This document shows, in pieces, positions 8,862 through 18,618 of a stretch of 64,000 nt of DNA. The notes below the pieces were generated by a model. It had not been told where the DNA came from, did not search any database, and saw only the letters and a list, made by a program, of their open reading frames with translations. Source of the DNA: Enteractinococcus helveticum (GTDB lineage: Bacteria; Actinomycetota; Actinomycetes; Actinomycetales; Micrococcaceae); the NCBI RefSeq assembly GCF_020742345.1, contig NZ_DYXC01000069.1, forward strand, positions 28,818-92,817, in the 5' to 3' direction. The position numbers and the translations under genes are program-made. Each line of letters begins with the position of its first letter. Within the stretch, counting starts at the first letter, position 1.

Positions 8862-10268
8862 GTGAGCACTCTAGAAATTGTCCCGCGTCCTTCCATTACG
8901 ATCATCGGCGGTGGCCCCGGTGGCTATGAAGCCGCCCTAGTGGCCTCCAAATTTGGTGCCGATGTTACACTCATTGAACGCAATGGGATTGGCGGATCAG
9001 CGGTATTGACCGACGTCGTGCCATCCAAAACCCTCATTGCCTCGGCTGATTCGCGACGGCGCGTCATGAGTGCTCCGAGCCTGGGGTTGGAATTTGATGC
9101 GCACTCGGTCAAGTCCAACATCGAACGCATTGACCGCCGTCTGCTGCGCCTGGCCTCGGATCAGTCCGAAGATATTCGCCGTGGCCTGCAAGCCAACGGG
9201 GTGCGCATTGTCATGGGCCAGGCCCGATTCGTCAATCGTAATGTTGTGGAAGTCAAAACCATGGAGGGCGATGTCGAAGAAGTCGCCGCTGATGCAGTAC
9301 TGATCGCCACGGGTGCCTCACCACGTGAGCTACCGACCGCAAAGCCCGATGGTGAACGCATATTCAACTGGAAACAACTCTATGCGATGAACGAGCTACC
9401 CGAACACATGGTGGTGGTTGGATCCGGTGTCACGGGTGCCGAATTTGCATCCGCCTACCAACTGCTGGGGTCTAACGTGACGTTAGTATCCTCGCGTGAC
9501 ACCTTGCTGCCGGGTGAAGACCCCGATGCAGCGCAGGTACTGGAAGAAGTGTTCTCTGAAAGCGGAGTCAACGTGATTTCCCGTACCAGAGCCGAAGCCG
9601 TGACACGGATTCGTAACGGCGTGCGTGTTGAGCTGTCCTCGGGAGGCTATGTTGAAGGCTCCCACTGTTTATTGGCAGTAGGCGGGATCCCCAATACTAG
9701 CGAGCTGGGCTTGGACAATATTGGTGTGGAGGTCACCGAGACCGGCCACATTAAAATCGATGCGGTCTCGCGTACCTCGGTGCCGGGGATTTATGCCGCC
9801 GGCGACTGTACCGGACGTCTCGCGCTGGCCTCGGTTGCCGCCATGCAGGGGCGCATCGCCGTCAACCACATTCTGGGCGACGTCGTCAAACCGTTCTCCC
9901 GCAACCAGGTTGCCTCGAATATTTTCACCTCCCCGGAAATCGCCACGGTGGGTATCACCGATGCGATGGTCAAGTCCGGCGAATACCAGGTCGATGAGTA
10001 CATGATCCCGATGGCCTCCAATCCGCGCGCCAAAATGATGAACGTCACCGAGGGGTTCGTCAAGATCTTCGCTCGTCGCGGCTCCGGCCACGTTGTGGGC
10101 GGGGTGATTGTTGCACCGCGGGCTTCGGACTTGATCTATCCACTGTCGTTAGCCGTGTCTCAAAAACTCCACGTCGATGACCTAGCCGAGACATTTACTA
10201 TCTATCCATCGCTGTCGGGCACCGTGGCGGAAGTGGCTCGCCAATTGCATAAGCGAGAACAGTTCTAA
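8862..10268 (+). CDS. lpdA: LpdA-type NAD(P)H:quinone oxidoreductase (flavoprotein disulfide reductase family)
   Basis: 468 residues from GTG 8862; the frame is open from 8745 but upstream residues show no family match and the FAD-binding motif ITIIGGGPGGYEAA should lie near the N-terminus. The protein has the FAD and NAD(P) Rossmann folds (second motif VVVGSGVTGAEFAS) and the GIYAAGDCTG motif of dihydrolipoamide dehydrogenases. The redox-active CxxxxC is absent: the position reads GIGGSAVLTDVVPSKT. Mycobacterial LpdA (Rv3303c) likewise departs from the disulfide motif and works as a quinone reductase, so that assignment is preferred over lipoamide dehydrogenase. It is divergent from the PNP operon. 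Confidence 0.88.
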   Translation: MSTLEIVPRPSITIIGGGPGGYEAALVASKFGADVTLIERNGIGGSAVLTDVVPSKTLIASADSRRRVMSAPSLGLEFDAHSVKSNIERIDRRLLRLASDQSEDIRRGLQANGVRIVMGQARFVNRNVVEVKTMEGDVEEVAADAVLIATGASPRELPTAKPDGERIFNWKQLYAMNELPEHMVVVGSGVTGAEFASAYQLLGSNVTLVSSRDTLLPGEDPDAAQVLEEVFSESGVNVISRTRAEAVTRIRNGVRVELSSGGYVEGSHCLLAVGGIPNTSELGLDNIGVEVTETGHIKIDAVSRTSVPGIYAAGDCTGRLALASVAAMQGRIAVNHILGDVVKPFSRNQVASNIFTSPEIATVGITDAMVKSGEYQVDEYMIPMASNPRAKMMNVTEGFVKIFARRGSGHVVGGVIVAPRASDLIYPLSLAVSQKLHVDDLAETFTIYPSLSGTVAEVARQLHKREQF

Positions 10269-10357
10269 TGACGGCGTCCGGCGCACCCGGCTGCGCTGGA
10301 GCTTGGCCAGGGCTACACTGAAAATCATGATGATCTCGTGCGTCGTTGGGAGATATC

Positions 10358-12343
10358 GTGACTGACAATATTTTGTGGCAGCCCACACAAGACCAGGTGC
10401 AGGCAACCGCCATGTATCAGTTCATGGAAACCATGAACACTCAACACGGTTTGGCACTGCAAACCTACCTGGACCTGTGGCAGTGGTCCGTGGAGAACCT
10501 GGAACTCTTCTGGACAGAAATCTGGGACTACTTCGAGGTGATTGGCCAAAAACCCACCTCAGCCATGCTGACCGGGCAGCTGCCTGATGCCCAATGGGGT
10601 AAAGGTGCCAAGGTCAACTACGCAGAAAATATTTTGCGACACGCCCACCAGCTGGCTGATACCGAAGCCGTTGTCGGACTCGATGAATCCCTCAACCGCA
10701 CCGTTTTAACCTGGAAACAACTCAACGAACAGGTTGGCGCCTTCGCCCACCATTTGCGCAGCATCGGCGTAGGCCCCGGCGACGTCGTAGCAGCAGCCGT
10801 ACCCAATATCCCACAGGCCATCGTGGCACTCCTGGGCACTGCAGCGGTGGGGGCCATCTGGTCGGTGGTCAACGTCGACTTCGGCGTCACCGGAATCGTC
10901 AGTCGATTCAAACAGCTTGCACCCAAAGTCCTCATCACGATCGATGCCCTAGAACTCGGCGGAAAACTTCGCGACCAAACCGATGACCTGGACGCGCTGT
11001 TGACCCAACTGGATTCGGTGAGTCACCACATCCTGGTCGAAAATGCCGGGCCTCAGGTCAGTGACACCGTGGCTCAGATCACGGCAAAACATCAGGTCAG
11101 CACAACCCGTTACGCTGACATCATCGCCCAGCCGCGCGAACCGGAATTTGCACCCGTCGAATTCTCCCATCCGCTGTGGGTGCTATACTCGTCGGGCACC
11201 ACTGGCACGCCCAAAGGCATCGTCCAGGGCCATGGCGGCACCGTATTAGAGATCGCCAAATCCTTTGGGCTGCACTACCGAGTGCCCCAAGGCGCACCCG
11301 TCTACATCAGTACGTCCACCACGTGGATGCTGTGGAATATGCAAGTCGCCACCTTGATCACCGGAGCCAAGGCCGTTACATACTCCGGCGCGGTCTTCGC
11401 CGGGGGACCCGGGCGCCAATTTGAGATCCTGGCCAAGGAACAGGTGGCCTTCTTCGGCTGCGGTGCCGCGATCCTCACCGGCGTTCAGGAATCTGGCTTC
11501 ATCCCCAAAAATCATTACGACCTGTCACATTTGACCGATATCCTGGTTTCTGCCTCACCACTGCCGGCACGCACCTGGCGATGGGTCTATGATGCCGTCA
11601 GCCCCAAGCTGCGCCTACGATCCGATTCCGGTGGCACCGACGTGTGTTCGGTATTTGTCGGCTCCAACCCGATGGATCCGGTGCGCATCAACGAACTAAT
11701 GGGCCCCGCCTTAGGGGTGGCCGCCGACGTCTATGACGAAACCGGCACTCCCGTAACCGAACAGGTCGGCGAGTTAGTCATTACCAAACCCATGCCAACC
11801 ATGCCACTGTATTTTTGGAATGACGACGACGGCGCCCGCTACCGCGACGCCTATTTCAGCCAGGACCCGCACATCTGGTACCACGGCGACTTCGCCACGA
11901 AAACTGATCGGCTGTCCTTTGTCATCCACGGTCGCTCAGATGCCACGCTAAACCGCGGTGGTATCCGCATGGGGTCCTCTGATCTCTACCAGATCGTCGA
12001 CGGTCTGGTCGAGGTCAGCGCCTCGATGGTTATCGGTGCAGAACTCGACGACGGCGGTTATTACATGCCACTGTTCGTCGTCCCGCGCGATCCCCACATT
12101 GATCCGCAGGCCCTCAAAACCAAGATCATTGAAGCCATCCGCACCGAGCTGTCACCTCGCTATGTACCCGATGAGATCATCATCGCCCCCGGTGTGCCGA
12201 TGACAAAAACCGGCAAGCTGATGGAAGTTCCAATCAAACGCGTTTTCCAGGGCATGTCCCCAGAAAAGGTCGCCACCGAAACCGCTGCTGAACCCGAGGT
12301 ACTCAAGTGGTTTTTGAATTACGCATCCAACTACGCCCAGTAG
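10358..12343 (+). CDS. Acetoacetate-CoA ligase
   Basis: 661 residues, AMP-forming acyl-CoA synthetase that activates acetoacetate to acetoacetyl-CoA. Visible: ATP-binding loop LYSSGTTGTPKGIVQGHGG, the adenine-binding SDSGGTDVCS, WYHGDFATKTD, and the hinge region GRSDATLNRGGIRMGSSDLY, which is characteristic of the acetoacetyl-CoA synthetase branch, as is the N-terminal W-P-----A-M--F stretch. GTG 10358 is preferred over TTG 10346 because GGGAG lies directly upstream with normal spacing. It stands 89 bases after lpdA and may support ketone-body or polyhydroxybutyrate use. Confidence 0.93.
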   Translation: MTDNILWQPTQDQVQATAMYQFMETMNTQHGLALQTYLDLWQWSVENLELFWTEIWDYFEVIGQKPTSAMLTGQLPDAQWGKGAKVNYAENILRHAHQLADTEAVVGLDESLNRTVLTWKQLNEQVGAFAHHLRSIGVGPGDVVAAAVPNIPQAIVALLGTAAVGAIWSVVNVDFGVTGIVSRFKQLAPKVLITIDALELGGKLRDQTDDLDALLTQLDSVSHHILVENAGPQVSDTVAQITAKHQVSTTRYADIIAQPREPEFAPVEFSHPLWVLYSSGTTGTPKGIVQGHGGTVLEIAKSFGLHYRVPQGAPVYISTSTTWMLWNMQVATLITGAKAVTYSGAVFAGGPGRQFEILAKEQVAFFGCGAAILTGVQESGFIPKNHYDLSHLTDILVSASPLPARTWRWVYDAVSPKLRLRSDSGGTDVCSVFVGSNPMDPVRINELMGPALGVAADVYDETGTPVTEQVGELVITKPMPTMPLYFWNDDDGARYRDAYFSQDPHIWYHGDFATKTDRLSFVIHGRSDATLNRGGIRMGSSDLYQIVDGLVEVSASMVIGAELDDGGYYMPLFVVPRDPHIDPQALKTKIIEAIRTELSPRYVPDEIIIAPGVPMTKTGKLMEVPIKRVFQGMSPEKVATETAAEPEVLKWFLNYASNYAQ

Positions 12344-12570
12344 GCCGCTCGAATTCGACTCCGCGACAGAAGCCATCGACATATTCGGTGTCTATTCGCG
12401 GGGTATAAGGTGGGGTACCGTCATGCAAGGCTGGAATGAATCCATTCACGCCACAACGGTACAGGCTCACACAATAACGTAACGGCCAAGTGCAGTTGGC
12501 AGAGCGATATGGAAATGCGCTCACCGGCTTTGGACATGATAAAACTGACGTCTTTGCGCCATAGCATGAC

Positions 12571-12603
12571 GAGGCCCCGAACGCAGTGTGCGTCCGGGGC
12601 CTC
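12571..12603 (-). terminator. Hairpin downstream of the MHS transporter gene
   Basis: Arms GAGGCCCCGAACGCA (12571-12585) and TGCGTCCGGGGCCTC (12589-12603) pair over 15 positions with one A-C mismatch. It sits 26 bases past the transporter stop on the minus strand and could also serve the convergent acetoacetate-CoA ligase. The rest of 12344-12628 shows no gene. Confidence 0.7.
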
Positions 12604-12628
12604 GAAGAATAGTTCCAGTATTCTACAT

Positions 12629-14041
12629 TTATGATGTGCGCTGAATTTCGTCCTGTTGCAAGTTGGACAGCGAACGGTATTTGGTCTCCGGGCTCAGCGC
12701 CAAGAAGATCAGCGTGATAGCTGATGCAGCGGCCAAATAATAGCCGACATAGGACACATCATAGTTCCCCATGAGCCAGGTAGCGATGAACGGAGTGAGC
12801 GCGGCACCCAGGATCGAAGAAACGTTATACGCAATACCAGAACCGGTGTAACGGGTTTCCGTTGGGAACAGTTCCGGCAGGATTGCTGACATTGGGCCGA
12901 AGGTCAGACCCATCAGGGCCATCCCTGCGATCATGAACAACACCATACGCATGGTGTTGAGGCTGCCATCAGTATTGACGATGATGTCAGCATTCAGCCA
13001 CCAACCAAACAGCAGGCCGAAGGCGATCATCAGCGCGGTGATCACGAGCATAGTTGGTTTTCGCCCGAATTTGTCGGCGAAAATACCGGCAACTGGAATA
13101 CATGCTGCGAAGAATAAAATCGAGATGAGCTGGATGACTAAGAAATCATTATAGGAAGTACCCAGACCGCCAGCATCAGGTGCACCGATGGCGTAGGAGA
13201 GGATCCAGGTGGTCATCAGGTAAAACAGCACATAGGTTGCGTACATGATGAACGTACCCAGGATCAGCTGCCACCAGTTTTTGCGGAAAACGTCTTTCAA
13301 CGGGGCCTTGACGCGCTCATCTTTTTGGATAGCGCGCTTGAAAACAGGGGTTTCTTCAAGCGAAACACGGACCCAGAGCCCGATGGCTACCATGATGATC
13401 GACGCCAAGAACGGTACGCGCCAGACCCAGTCAATAAAAACGTGGTTATCGCCGTGCTCGGCAGAATTGTATCCGAAAGCCAGCGTCAAGATGAGGAAGA
13501 AACCGTTGGCCAACAGGAAACCAAACGGAGCACCCAGTTGTGGCCACATGGCCGCGGTGGCTCGCTTACCTGGTTTGGCGGTTTCGGTGACCAGCAGAGC
13601 CGCCCCCGACCATTCGCCACCGAGCCCAAGACCCTGGCAGAAGCGCATGATCGTCAGCATAGCTGGCGCCCACAAACCAATCTGGTAGAACGTTGGCAGC
13701 AAACCAATGATGAAGGTTGCAATACCCATGGTCAACAGCGCACCGATAAGCGTGACCTTACGACCCAGACGGTCACCCATGTGACCGAAAATGATGGAGC
13801 CGAGCGGTCGGGCGACGAAGGCCGCACCAAAAGTGGCCATCGAAGCAAGCAGCGCGGTTTGCGCGTCACCACCTGGGAAGAAAATCAGCGGGAAGACCGA
13901 TACCGCTGCGGTGGCGTAGATATAGAAATCGTAGAATTCGATGGTTGTGCCGACGACCGAGGCCAAGATGATTTTCCAGCGGGGAACGCCCAGCTCATCA
14001 TCTTGTACACCATGCGAAGTCATTGCGGATTGCGTTGACAT
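12629..14041 (-). CDS. MFS transporter, metabolite:H+ symporter (MHS) family
   Basis: 470 residues from ATG 14041 (AAAGG upstream); the frame is open to 14074. Twelve membrane helices are expected. The MHS hallmarks are the N-terminal ASVVGTTIEFYDFYIY and the loop motif GHMGDRLGRKVTLIGALL, then RFCQGLGLGGEWSGA and FPTETRYTGSG. The family imports organic acids, proline/betaine or shikimate with protons; the substrate here is unknown. It follows the carboxylase alpha gene on the same strand after 136 bases. Import of an organic acid would fit the catabolic genes nearby, but that is inference. Confidence 0.9.
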   Translation of the reverse strand: MSTQSAMTSHGVQDDELGVPRWKIILASVVGTTIEFYDFYIYATAAVSVFPLIFFPGGDAQTALLASMATFGAAFVARPLGSIIFGHMGDRLGRKVTLIGALLTMGIATFIIGLLPTFYQIGLWAPAMLTIMRFCQGLGLGGEWSGAALLVTETAKPGKRATAAMWPQLGAPFGFLLANGFFLILTLAFGYNSAEHGDNHVFIDWVWRVPFLASIIMVAIGLWVRVSLEETPVFKRAIQKDERVKAPLKDVFRKNWWQLILGTFIMYATYVLFYLMTTWILSYAIGAPDAGGLGTSYNDFLVIQLISILFFAACIPVAGIFADKFGRKPTMLVITALMIAFGLLFGWWLNADIIVNTDGSLNTMRMVLFMIAGMALMGLTFGPMSAILPELFPTETRYTGSGIAYNVSSILGAALTPFIATWLMGNYDVSYVGYYLAAASAITLIFLALSPETKYRSLSNLQQDEIQRTS

Positions 14042-14177
14042 CAGAAGTACCTTTGTTGTGAGTTTAAAAAGCATTCAGGTGGCATCCAAAGATATCACCT
14101 TGAAAACAGTTAATTATAGGTAGGTCACCAGCTGGTCTATCAAACTCCGACTCCGTATTACCCTGGAATTGCCCGTA

Positions 14178-16013
14178 TTATCCTTCGATTGTGGCCAAAA
14201 TCGCACCGGCGTTCACTGTTGCGCCAGCTTCAGCGCTGAGCTCGGTGACTTTGCCAGCTTTATGGGCTGTGATGGGTTGTTCCATTTTCATGGCCTCAAG
14301 TACCAGGATGAGGTCTCCTTCGGAGACTTCATCTCCAACGTCGACACCCAGTTTAACGATCGTGCCCTGCATGGGAGACGTCACCGAGTCGCCCGAGGCC
14401 ACAGAGGCACCGCTACTGGCTGTTGCACGACGTCCAGGACGACGACGTTTTGGTTTGGTATCAACCGCAGCGATACCGGCAAGTGAGTCCGGCAGGGTGA
14501 CTTCAACGCGCTTGCCATTAACCTCAACGGTTACGACCCGACGATCAACGTCGTCGTCAGCATTCATGCCTGGAACAACCGATTGTGGTTGCAGCTCATT
14601 GATGAAATCAGTCTCGATCCACCGGGTGTGGACGGTGAAAGGACCCTCGGCGGGGATCTTTTGACCCGGCTGATCTAGCTCGGGTGCAAAGTTTGGATCC
14701 TGGATGACCGTGCGGTGGAACGGCAGCACTGTTGCAAGGCCGGCGATGCGCATTTCATTGAGGGCTCGTTGTGAGCGCTGCAAAGCTTCTTTGCGGTCTT
14801 TGCCGGTCACGATCAGTTTGGCGACCATCGAGTCAAAGGCTCCCGAAATGGTTTCGCCTTCTTCAACTCCGGTATCAATGCGGACACCAGGGCCGCCGGG
14901 TAGACGCATTTTGGTGATCATGCCGGGGGCGGGCATGAAGTTTTGACCGGGATCTTCTGCGGTAATGCGGAATTCAAATGAGTGGCCTACGACTTGTGGG
15001 TGGTCATAGCCCAGGAGCTCTCCACGGGCGATGCGGAACTGCTCTCGCACCAGGTCAATGCCGGTGACTTCTTCCGACACCGTGTGTTCGACCTGCAGAC
15101 GCGTGTTGACTTCCAAAAATGAGATCGTGCCGTCCTGGCCGATCAAGAACTCACAAGTACCGGCTCCAACGTAGCCCGCCTCTTGCAGCAAAGCGACCGA
15201 GGCGTTGTAGAGCTGCTGTTGTTGGTCTGGGGTCAAATATGGTGCGGGGGCTTCTTCAACCAGTTTTTGGTTTCGACGCTGTAGCGAACAGTCGCGGGTG
15301 GAAATGACAACAACGTTGCCCTCTTGGTCTGCCAGGCACTGGGTTTCCAAATGGCGTGGTGCATCGAGGAAGCGTTCGACAAAGCACTCGCCCCGACCAA
15401 AAGCTAAGGTCGCCTCCCGGACGGCAGATTCATAAGCTTCAGGGATTTCGGCGCGTTTGCGGACAACTTTGATGCCGCGACCGCCCCCGCCGTGAGCGGC
15501 TTTGATGGCTAATGGAAGACCGAATTCATCCGCGAAGTCAACAACTTCCTGGGAGGACTCCACCGGATCAGTGGTACCCGGGGCCAGTGGCGCCCCAACC
15601 TTATGTGCGATGTGGCGGGCTGCGACCTTATCACCCAGCGCGTGGATGGCCGCTGGGGGAGGCCCAATCCAGACCATTCCTGCATCAATCACGGCTTGAG
15701 CAAAGTCAGCGTTTTCTGCCATGAATCCATAACCGGGGTGAACTGCATCGGCGCCGGAGTCTTTGGCAGCTTTCAGCACCTTGTCCATGGACAGATAGGT
15801 ATCTGCTACGGTCTCACCGTTGAGGGAGAATGCGTGGTCTGCCAAGCGGACGTGCATCGCATCGCGGTCAGGGTTGGCATAAATCGCGACGGCTTCTAGT
15901 CCTTCGTCTTGTGCAGCGCGAATGATACGCACCGCGATTTCACCTCGATTAGCGATCAAAACCTTCGAAAAGGATCGGTAGACCATCGAGGACGACGCAG
16001 TGGTCATGGACAT
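14178..16013 (-). CDS. accA: Acyl-CoA (acetyl/propionyl-CoA) carboxylase alpha chain: biotin carboxylase plus biotin carrier
   Basis: 611 residues. Domains in order: biotin carboxylase N-domain ([17 protein letters not shown]), ATP-grasp with the glycine-rich loop [14 protein letters not shown], the catalytic segment [16 protein letters not shown], a basic linker ([15 protein letters not shown]), and a biotinyl carrier domain with [10 protein letters not shown]; the biotinylated lysine is residue 576. With AccD and AccE it forms the actinobacterial carboxylase that makes malonyl-CoA or methylmalonyl-CoA. The upstream gap of 170 bases to maf holds the inverted repeat ACGGTA-agca-TACCGT at 16062-16077, a possible operator. 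Confidence 0.95.
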   Translation of the reverse strand: MSMTTASSSMVYRSFSKVLIANRGEIAVRIIRAAQDEGLEAVAIYANPDRDAMHVRLADHAFSLNGETVADTYLSMDKVLKAAKDSGADAVHPGYGFMAENADFAQAVIDAGMVWIGPPPAAIHALGDKVAARHIAHKVGAPLAPGTTDPVESSQEVVDFADEFGLPLAIKAAHGGGGRGIKVVRKRAEIPEAYESAVREATLAFGRGECFVERFLDAPRHLETQCLADQEGNVVVISTRDCSLQRRNQKLVEEAPAPYLTPDQQQQLYNASVALLQEAGYVGAGTCEFLIGQDGTISFLEVNTRLQVEHTVSEEVTGIDLVREQFRIARGELLGYDHPQVVGHSFEFRITAEDPGQNFMPAPGMITKMRLPGGPGVRIDTGVEEGETISGAFDSMVAKLIVTGKDRKEALQRSQRALNEMRIAGLATVLPFHRTVIQDPNFAPELDQPGQKIPAEGPFTVHTRWIETDFINELQPQSVVPGMNADDDVDRRVVTVEVNGKRVEVTLPDSLAGIAAVDTKPKRRRPGRRATASSGASVASGDSVTSPMQGTIVKLGVDVGDEVSEGDLILVLEAMKMEQPITAHKAGKVTELSAEAGATVNAGAILATIEG

Positions 16014-16061
16014 AGAAACTTAACTCCTTGGTTGGAACGCTCCGCAGAATAGGCGCACGAT

Positions 16062-16077
16062 ACGGTAAGCATACCGT
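16062..16077. promoter_or_regulatory. Inverted repeat upstream of the carboxylase alpha gene
   Basis: ACGGTA (16062-16067) and TACCGT (16072-16077) are perfect reverse complements with a 4-base spacer, 49 bases upstream of the accA start. It could be an operator for a lipid regulator; no known consensus is matched with confidence. Confidence 0.3.
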
Positions 16078-16183
16078 TGCCATCTAAAGCAGCTTAGGAC
16101 GAATCGGTGGAAACCATACAGAATGACGCACCGTGTCAGCTAATAATGCGCACTTTATTGTAGGAAACCTACAAGACTGTGGT

Positions 16184-16819
16184 CTACTTGGCTACCTGCC
16201 AGAGCTTCGTGAGCGAAACGCCCATGCCTTCAAAGAGTTCGCGCACTGCTCGCAAGGACAGCCCCAGCACCGCATTCGGGTCGCCTTCGACCCGTTCGAT
16301 CATGGTGGCACCATAACCCTCGAGGGTGAATCCACCTGCAACATAGAGGGGCTCACCGGTGGCTATATAATCCTCGATCACCGCATCACTTACCCTGGCA
16401 AATGACACGTTGGCGCTAACGACCTCTTCGGCAACCTCGCGTTTTTGTTGATCCTGAATCTCAATGACACAGTGACCACTGTGCAGGGTGCCCGTCTTGC
16501 CGCGCTGAGCTTGCCAGCGGACTCGAGCAACGTCGGGCTGCAGTGGTTTCCCATAGGGTTTACCTTCAAACTCGAAGACAGAATCGGCGGCAATAATGTA
16601 GGTGGGACGAGTGATCTGGTGTTCTAGCAGGAGTAAATCTGCCACAGTGTGAGCTTTGGCAGTTGCAAGTGCCTGGGCTTGTTCTTGAGGTAAGGCAATG
16701 GTTGCGGCGAGTGCTTCCTCATCAATGTCGGCAGGACGTTGATGAAAGGACAGCCCGGCACGGCGCAAGATATGGGCCCGGGCGCTGGAAGCTGAACCCA
16801 GAATAATGTCAATGGTCAT
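16184..16819 (-). CDS. maf: Maf family nucleotide pyrophosphatase
   Basis: 211 residues. Maf proteins hydrolyse non-canonical or modified nucleoside triphosphates to monophosphates. The N-terminal IILGSASSARAHILRRAG corresponds to the family signature LAS-SPRR--LL---G, followed by DIDEEAL, the catalytic-site IIAADSVFEFEG (usually ADT-V) and GGFTLEGYGATMIERVEGDPNAVLGLSL. Ser replaces Thr in the ADT motif. It overlaps the DUF885 gene by 4 bases, so the two are translated together. In actinobacteria maf commonly lies between accD/accE and accA genes. Confidence 0.92.
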   Translation of the reverse strand: MTIDIILGSASSARAHILRRAGLSFHQRPADIDEEALAATIALPQEQAQALATAKAHTVADLLLLEHQITRPTYIIAADSVFEFEGKPYGKPLQPDVARVRWQAQRGKTGTLHSGHCVIEIQDQQKREVAEEVVSANVSFARVSDAVIEDYIATGEPLYVAGGFTLEGYGATMIERVEGDPNAVLGLSLRAVRELFEGMGVSLTKLWQVAK

Positions 16820-18444
16820 CGCAGTGCTCTCTCTAAGGTGTCCAGGCCCATGGATCCCAACTGCAGGGCGCGGGTATGGAAAGTTTTCAGATCAAACCCC
16901 GGTGTCGGTTCGTGTGCGGCACGAATTTGTTGCCAGATCCGCTTGCCGACGGCATAGCTTGGTGCCTGTCCTGGCCAGCCGAGATACCGAACAAACTCAA
17001 ATGCCAAAACGCCAGGAGTCTCATTGAGATGTGCTTGTAAAAATGCAAAACCAGTCTCGGGATCCCACGTTTTGCCACCCCATGATTGCGGTGACTTAAA
17101 CCCACAGTGCACCCCGATGTCAAAAACTACTCGAGCAGCTCGCATTCGCTGGGCGTCCAACATACCTAAGTAGTCGCCAGGGTCATCAAGATAACCGAGT
17201 TCTTTCATGAGGTCTTCAGCATACAGCGCCCAGCCTTCGCCATGACCGGAGACCCATAACCAGTTGCGCCGCCACGAGTTGAGCTGGTCGGCATTGAGCA
17301 TGGCGGTGGCGATCTGTAAGTGATGCCCGGGGACTCCTTCGTGAAAGACTGTAGTGGTCTGCTGCCAGGTGGTAAAGGAATCTTCGCCTTCCGGTACCGA
17401 CCACCACATGCGCCCGGGGCGTGAAAAGTCTTCGGAAGGGCCCGTATAATAAATCCCGCCATCTTGGGTCGGGGCGATCATTGCTTCGACATAATCCATG
17501 GGAGCCGGGATGTGAAAATGTTGTTTCATGGCCGCAATGGTCGAATCCGAGAGGTCTTGCATCCATTCCCGCAGGGCCTCGATACCGTGCAGCTGACGAG
17601 CCGGGTCAGCAGAAAATACCTGGCGGGCTTGTGCAATGCTCAGTCCCGGTTGAACGCGGTCTGCAATGCGTTGCTGCTCGTCAACAATACGGTCTAGTTC
17701 TGCAAGAGCCCAAGCATAGGTTTCAGCCAGATCAATTTTGGAACCTAGGAATTCCTGCGAGGCTAGCGCGTAGTAGTCCTGACCCACAGCATCGTAGGGC
17801 CGTGCCTGACCGTGTAAGTCCTCTTTGAGGTAGGTCGCAAAATCTGCATACGCGGCAGCAGCTTGGCGGGCGCTACGATCAACATCGGTATACAAAGTGT
17901 GGGGCAGGTGAGAGGCCGAAGTGACCAAGTCTGTGAAAAAGTTTTCCGCTGCTGCCTGGGCTTGGACAATACAGGCTTCAACCTGGCGTTGAGCCGGTGG
18001 CAGACCATCTTCGACCGCCCTGTTGAGACGAGCTCGATAACCGCTCAGTGCCGAGTCGACCTTGGCTAACCGAGCTGCGATATTGCGCCAGTCTTCAGAG
18101 GTTTCAGTGGGCATCAGATCGAACGTAGCCCGAATATCTTGCACCGGAGAGGCAATATTATTGAGCGGCACTACTCCGGTCGCATATAACTGGCGGTCCA
18201 CCGTCAGTCGTTCTACCAGGGCGTCCTGAGTGACGCGGTCCTGGTTTGACCGCGGTACGAGTTTGTCCAAACGTCGGAGCACATCGGCTTGAAGCGCGTC
18301 CAATGCCGCTGCACCGTCGGGCGAATAGTCCGACAGTTTATCTGCGTAACCAGGTAGTCCAATTTCAGATGCGGTAACTGGATACAGCTCAGCCAGGTGT
18401 CGCGCGTAGTCCTCGGCCAGAGCATCAATAGAAGTTTCAGGCAT
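16816..18444 (-). CDS. DUF885 family putative metallopeptidase
   Basis: 542 residues. The zinc-binding helix TVFHEGVPGHHLQIA near residues 365-378 contains HExxxGHH, the diagnostic form in the DUF885 family, and GWALYAEDLMKELGYLDDPG supplies the downstream glutamate region. Family members are thought to be zinc-dependent peptidases, usually cytoplasmic in actinobacteria; no signal peptide is seen. Translation is coupled to maf by a 4-base overlap. Substrate is unknown. Confidence 0.85.
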   Translation of the reverse strand: MPETSIDALAEDYARHLAELYPVTASEIGLPGYADKLSDYSPDGAAALDALQADVLRRLDKLVPRSNQDRVTQDALVERLTVDRQLYATGVVPLNNIASPVQDIRATFDLMPTETSEDWRNIAARLAKVDSALSGYRARLNRAVEDGLPPAQRQVEACIVQAQAAAENFFTDLVTSASHLPHTLYTDVDRSARQAAAAYADFATYLKEDLHGQARPYDAVGQDYYALASQEFLGSKIDLAETYAWALAELDRIVDEQQRIADRVQPGLSIAQARQVFSADPARQLHGIEALREWMQDLSDSTIAAMKQHFHIPAPMDYVEAMIAPTQDGGIYYTGPSEDFSRPGRMWWSVPEGEDSFTTWQQTTTVFHEGVPGHHLQIATAMLNADQLNSWRRNWLWVSGHGEGWALYAEDLMKELGYLDDPGDYLGMLDAQRMRAARVVFDIGVHCGFKSPQSWGGKTWDPETGFAFLQAHLNETPGVLAFEFVRYLGWPGQAPSYAVGKRIWQQIRAAHEPTPGFDLKTFHTRALQLGSMGLDTLERALR

Positions 18445-18578
18445 AGTCTCATCCTATGGGGCAGTCCGGTCGGTTTGCCGGATCGCACGGGCAGATTCAC
18501 CCTGAACATTCTAAAACTGCCCCGTGGCAAAGACGGCCTGACCTGTTAGGATGTTATCCAAGTCACACCGGCGTGAGT

Positions 18579-18593
18579 TGCTAGCCCCTAGCA
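18579..18593. promoter_or_regulatory. Short inverted repeat before gluA
   Basis: TGCTAG-ccc-CTAGCA (6-bp arms, 3-base spacer) lies 25 bases before the gluA ATG, where a repressor or the transcript start would be placed. The gap 18445-18618 separates gluA from the divergent DUF885 gene and must contain both promoters. No known operator is matched. Confidence 0.25.
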
Positions 18594-18618
18594 TTCGGAC
18601 GTTTTGTAGGAGCTCATC

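Noticed and set aside
13325..14038. 237-codon open frame opposite the MHS transporter
   Set aside because: Shadow of the conserved transporter gene; the translation is low-complexity polar sequence without a family match.
16158..16174. TTGTAGG-aaa-CCTACAA inverted repeat just after maf
   Set aside because: Probably a weak terminator or chance; too short and without a T-run to list as a supported feature.
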